A stretch of DNA of 44,103 nucleotides, from contig JANQQW010000320.1 of the NCBI GenBank assembly GCA_028284885.1, positions 1 through 44,103 on the forward strand. Direction: 5' to 3'. This document shows positions 41,269 to 44,103 of the stretch, one piece after another; within the stretch, counting starts at the first letter, position 1, and the number at the start of each line of letters is the position of its first letter. The DNA comes from Planctomycetaceae bacterium. GTDB lineage: Bacteria > Planctomycetota > Planctomycetia > Planctomycetales > Planctomycetaceae. The position numbers and the translations under genes are program-made. The notes under the pieces were generated by a model. The model did not search any database, was not told where the DNA came from, and saw nothing but the letters and a program-made list of their open reading frames with translations.

Positions 41269-42573
41269 ATGGCGAGTATCAGCACCTCGAAGCAGTCCGG
41301 CCGCCGGATGATTCAGTTTGTCGGCAGCGATGGACGGCGTCGGACCCTCCGATTGGGCAAGGTGCCCATGAAGCTTGCAGAGTCGGTGAAGCTACGGGTC
41401 GAGCGGTTGAATGCGGCAAAGCTCGCAGGGCACGCCGTCGACGACGACACGGCCCGCTGGGTCGGCACGCTCGACGACACGCTGCACGCCAAACTCGCTG
41501 CGGTGGGGCTTGTGGAGGCTCGTGGGACGACGACGCTGGCGGCGTTCGTCGATGGCTACATACGTAAGCGGGTCGACGTGAAGCCGGCGACGCTGACGGT
41601 CTGGGGGCACACCCGACGCAATCTTGTGGAGTTCTTCGGCGAGCACAGGTCGCTGCGGTCGATCACTCGCGGTGATGCCGAATCGTGGCGGCTCCATCTT
41701 GTGGGAGAGGGGTTGGCGGAAGCGACGGTCCGAAAACGGTGTGGCTTTGCCAAGCAATTCCTTGAAGCGGCCGTCCAGCAGGGCTTGCTCCAGACCAATC
41801 CGCTCCGAGAGCTCAAGTCCGCCTCTCAGACCAACACCAGACGGCAGAGGTTCATCACGCAGGACGGCATCGCCAAGGTCATTGCGCATGCCCCAGACGC
41901 TGAGTGGGCTCTGATCTTCGCCCTAGCCCGGTTCGGCGGCCTTCGCATCCCATCAGAGGTGCTGCCCCTCCGCTGGCAAGACGTGAACTGGGCAGAGGGA
42001 ACGATCCTCGTGCACTCGCCGAAGACCGAGCACCATGCCGGTGGCGAGACCCGGCTTGTGCCGCTGTTCAGCGAACTACGGCCGTTCGTTGAGGCGGCAT
42101 TCGACCAAGCCGACGAGGGGGCCAACCACCTGATCGAGCGGCATCGTGGGTCGGCGAAGAACTGGCGGACTCACGCCAATCGGATCATTACCCGGGCAGG
42201 GATGGAACCGTGGCCAAAGACGTTCGTGAACCTCCGAGCATCGCGTGCGACTGAGCTGGCTGAACGATTCCCCGCCCACGTCGCCGCAGCTTGGATGGGT
42301 CACACACAGGCGGTCGCCGAACGGCACTACTGGCAGACGACGGAATCGCACTTCAGGCAGGCCACAAGTGCACCGACCGCGCTGCAGAATCCGATGCAGT
42401 CAGGAGCGGAATCAGCTCGCATCGACTCGCAAGCCGACGGGACCGCGCAAGAAGAACCCCGCGAATTGCGGGGTTTTGCGACTGCTCGCGAGGCGATGCA
42501 GTGTACGCGAGTGGAGGATAGGGGACTCGAACCCCTGACCTTCTGGCTGCCAGCCAGACGCTCTCCCAACTGA
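41269..42573 (+). CDS. int: Tyrosine recombinase / integrase of the island
   Basis: A 434-residue integrase from ATG 41269 with GGGAG 8 bases upstream. A SAM-like core-binding domain (TLAAFVDGYIRKRVDVKPATL, TVRKRCGFAKQFLEAAV) precedes the catalytic domain. Catalytic features are the first Arg in FGGLRIPSEVLPLRW, a Lys in SPKTEHH, the second Arg in VNLRASRATEL (the usual box-II His is not His), WMGHTQAVAERHYWQ with GH and the nucleophile Tyr nine residues later. The reading frame continues past residue 400 through a terminator hairpin and into the tRNA-Ala gene, ending RVEDRGLEPLTFWLPARRSPN. Those last residues are therefore encoded by the attachment site and tRNA antisense strand, and would differ in the excised circle. 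Confidence 0.93.
   Translation: MASISTSKQSGRRMIQFVGSDGRRRTLRLGKVPMKLAESVKLRVERLNAAKLAGHAVDDDTARWVGTLDDTLHAKLAAVGLVEARGTTTLAAFVDGYIRKRVDVKPATLTVWGHTRRNLVEFFGEHRSLRSITRGDAESWRLHLVGEGLAEATVRKRCGFAKQFLEAAVQQGLLQTNPLRELKSASQTNTRRQRFITQDGIAKVIAHAPDAEWALIFALARFGGLRIPSEVLPLRWQDVNWAEGTILVHSPKTEHHAGGETRLVPLFSELRPFVEAAFDQADEGANHLIERHRGSAKNWRTHANRIITRAGMEPWPKTFVNLRASRATELAERFPAHVAAAWMGHTQAVAERHYWQTTESHFRQATSAPTALQNPMQSGAESARIDSQADGTAQEEPRELRGFATAREAMQCTRVEDRGLEPLTFWLPARRSPN
42455..42475. terminator. Island-supplied terminator for tRNA-Ala (inside int frame)
   Basis: AACCCCGC (42455-42462), loop GAATT, GCGGGGTT (42468-42475), then TT on the + strand. On the minus strand it is followed by CTTCTT, 37 bases beyond the tRNA 3' end, so it can stop tRNA transcription. 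It lies within the element and inside the integrase reading frame. Confidence 0.75.
42509..42532. other. Right attachment site
   Basis: GAGTGGAGGATAGGG then GACTCGAAC. It covers the discriminator base, acceptor 3' strand and part of the T arm of tRNA-Ala and is repeated at 29012-29035. Confidence 0.87.
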
Positions 42574-42584
42574 GCTAATCCCCC
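42512..42584 (-). tRNA. tRNA-Ala (anticodon GGC)
   Basis: A 73-base tRNA. Acceptor GGGGGAT pairs with ATCCTCC and includes the G3-U70 pair that marks alanine tRNAs, with discriminator A73. D arm GCTC/GAGC; anticodon stem TCTGG/CCAGA around loop CTGGCAG, giving anticodon GGC for GCC codons. T arm AGGGG-TTCGAGT-CCCCT. CCA is not encoded. It is intact despite the island in its 3' end. Confidence 0.96.
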
Positions 42585-42788
42585 GGTGGGTCGGTCGGCG
42601 ACCGAGCGGGTGAAGCTATCAGTGCCGCCGAAACGTGTCAAGCTGCGGCCTCGCCCGCTCCAACTGGGACACGTCTCCCTTCGATCGGTTCGCGTTCGCC
42701 CCCTTCGCCAGTGGGATTCGGGGATCACGAAGGCGAATTCGCCTCGTCGTCTCGGTATCTTCGGGGAGCACCGTACGAGGAGTCCCGG

Positions 42789-44103
42789 ATGATTCGCCTG
42801 CTGAGTTTCGCCGCCGTCGCCTGTCTCGCGCTGACCCACCTCCCGACGGCGGCGGCCGACCAGCCGAACGTCGTGCTGATCTTCGTCGACGACCTCGGTT
42901 ACGGGGACGTCGGCTTCAACGGGGCGGAGGGGCCGGAGACGCCGCACCTCGACCGGATGGCGAAGGAGGGCCGTGTCTTCGACGACTTCTACGTCGGGTG
43001 TGCCGTCTGCTCCGGTTCGCGGACGGCCCTGCTCACCGGCTGTCACTACCGCCGGCTCAGCATGGCCCCGGTCCTCTTCCCCAACAGCAAGAACGGCTTG
43101 CACCCGGACGAGGTCACGCTCGCCGAGATGCTGAAGGGGGCCGGCTACCGGACCACGTGCGTCGGCAAGTGGCACCTCGGCCACCTGCACCCCTGCCTGC
43201 CCACCGACCAGGGCTTCGACAGCTACTTCGGCATCCCCTACAGCAACGACATGTGGATCGACCCCGCGAACGTCCTCGCCGAGAACGCCGTGATCCGCAA
43301 CGGCCTCACCCGCGAGCAGGTGCTCGCCGGCCACAAGAGGCGGAACGACGTGCCGCTGATGCGGGGCGACGAGATCGTCGAGTACCCCGCCGACCAGAAG
43401 ACGCTGACGAAGCGGTACACGGAGGAGTCGATCGCCTTCATCAAGAAGGACGACGACCGGCCGTTCTTCCTGTACCTGCCGCACACCATGGTCCACCTGC
43501 CGCTCGCCGTCTCGAAGGAGTTCGAGAACCGCAAGCCGAAGCTGATCTGGAACGCCATCGAGGAGGTCGACTGGTCGGTCGGCGAGATCCTCGAGACGCT
43601 TCGCGAGACGGGCCTCGCCGAGAACACGCTGGTCGTCTTCACCAGCGACAACGGGGCGGCCGTGGGGAGTTCGCTGCCGCTGCGGGCCAAGAAGGCGAGC
43701 GTGTACGACGGCGGCATCCGCGAGCCGACCGTCATGTGGTGGCCCGGCCGGATTCCGGCGGGCACCGTCTGCCACGAGGTGGCCGCGACCATCGACATGA
43801 TGCCGACGCTCGCCAGGATCTGCGGCGGCGAACTGCCCGAGCGGAAGATCGACGGCAAGGACGTCTGGCCGTTGATGGCCGGCGAGGAGGGGGCGAAGAG
43901 CCCGCACGAGGCGTACGTCCTCGCCCACGGGCCGGGGTGTGTTCGCTCCGGCAAGTGGAAGTTCTACCCGTGGAAGGAGGGCAAGGGAGGCCGACGGGAT
44001 GCGGCGGTCGGCGAGCCCTCGCCGCACCCCGTGCAGCTGTACGACACCGGCGCCGACGTCGGCGAGCGGAAGAACCTCGCGGCCGAGCATCCCGACGTCG
44101 TCG
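42789..44103 (+). CDS. Secreted sulfatase (partial, runs off window)
   Basis: Starts at ATG 42789 with GAGGAGT five bases upstream; 438 codons are present and no stop occurs before the window edge. A signal peptide (LLSFAAVACLALTHLPTAAA) leads to VLIFVDDLGYGDVG, the first metal-binding set. The formylglycine box reads CSGSRTALLTG, so the third position is Gly where sulfatases normally have Pro or Ala. Then GKWHLGHLHP, LPHTMVHLP, VVFTSDNGAAVG and YDGGIREPTVMWWPG follow the arylsulfatase A-like order. It lies just beyond tRNA-Ala on the chromosome side of the island. Expected to desulfate polysaccharide outside the cytoplasm. Confidence 0.92.
   Translation, partial: MIRLLSFAAVACLALTHLPTAAADQPNVVLIFVDDLGYGDVGFNGAEGPETPHLDRMAKEGRVFDDFYVGCAVCSGSRTALLTGCHYRRLSMAPVLFPNSKNGLHPDEVTLAEMLKGAGYRTTCVGKWHLGHLHPCLPTDQGFDSYFGIPYSNDMWIDPANVLAENAVIRNGLTREQVLAGHKRRNDVPLMRGDEIVEYPADQKTLTKRYTEESIAFIKKDDDRPFFLYLPHTMVHLPLAVSKEFENRKPKLIWNAIEEVDWSVGEILETLRETGLAENTLVVFTSDNGAAVGSSLPLRAKKASVYDGGIREPTVMWWPGRIPAGTVCHEVAATIDMMPTLARICGGELPERKIDGKDVWPLMAGEEGAKSPHEAYVLAHGPGCVRSGKWKFYPWKEGKGGRRDAAVGEPSPHPVQLYDTGADVGERKNLAAEHPDVV

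Larger units (their letters stand above)
29012..42532. mobile_element. Integrative genomic island at tRNA-Ala(GGC)
   Basis: An element of about 13.5 kb bounded by a 24-bp imperfect direct repeat (29012-29035 and 42509-42532, 22 of 24 identical; the first 15 bases are exact). The right copy is the 3' end of an intact tRNA-Ala. Next to it is a tyrosine recombinase, then a small HTH/excisionase-like gene and a primase-helicase. The cargo on the left arm is a type I restriction-modification operon with an accessory gene. No conjugation, capsid or terminase gene is seen, so it is an island or satellite-like element with its own replication module, not a full ICE or prophage. Confidence 0.88.

Noticed and set aside
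1-44103. CRISPR arrays, rRNA genes, insertion sequences with transposases
   Set aside because: No regularly spaced direct repeats of CRISPR type, no rRNA-like stretches and no transposase motifs were seen.

Overview
The window is high-G+C bacterial chromosome, almost certainly from a planctomycete. Markers for this are two secreted sulfatases, a DUF1501 protein with a Tat-type leader, a tetraheme c-type cytochrome fused to a metallophosphatase-like domain, a large Ser/Thr kinase with a LamG-like sensor half, a DUF1573 protein, frequent GTG starts and characteristic short intergenic repeats. The last gene runs off the right edge; nothing can be called in bases 1-128.

Bases 129-22962 are mostly housekeeping and accessory chromosome in short, often single-gene units on both strands. 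They hold DUF1573 and the multiheme cytochrome; DUF971 and CYTH proteins; a papain-fold-like secreted protein; a secreted esterase; a PPi-type phosphofructokinase followed by a HAD phosphatase; an AAA ATPase; L-serine dehydratase; an iduronate-2-sulfatase-like sulfatase; two membrane proteins; DUF1501; an AF2212-type antitoxin with a PIN toxin; a rhodanese; an alpha/beta hydrolase; a YjbQ protein; a globin/VIT1/hemerythrin group; and an M50 protease.

Bases 23057-24521 hold what I read as a complete retron. A 175-nt non-coding RNA is bounded by an 18-bp perfect inverted repeat (a1/a2) and contains a long msd-like hairpin. It lies 27 bp before a reverse transcriptase carrying the retron hallmarks NAxxH, YADD and VTG. 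Unusually, the RT has an N-terminal membrane segment, and a two-TM protein follows 46 bp downstream. No classical effector is seen, so this is the best candidate for an undescribed system. After it come a MazG-type protein and the kinase.

Bases 29012-42532 are an integrated island of about 13.5 kb. It is flanked by a 24-bp imperfect direct repeat of the 3' end of tRNA-Ala(GGC), with the intact tRNA at the right end beside a tyrosine recombinase. Its right arm is the mobility and replication module: two small HTH proteins, a CHC2/TOPRIM primase-helicase and the integrase, all on +. Its left arm is a minus-strand type I restriction-modification operon, hsdM-hsdS-DUF4062/HATPase-hsdR. The DUF4062 fusion protein is inserted between hsdS and hsdR and is translationally coupled to hsdS. 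hsdM carries a frameshift between its SAM-binding and NPPF motifs. The island separated the tRNA from what looks like its native terminator (28979-29009) and supplied a substitute (42455-42475) inside the integrase reading frame.

All functions are inferred from motifs read by eye; no searches or folding were run.
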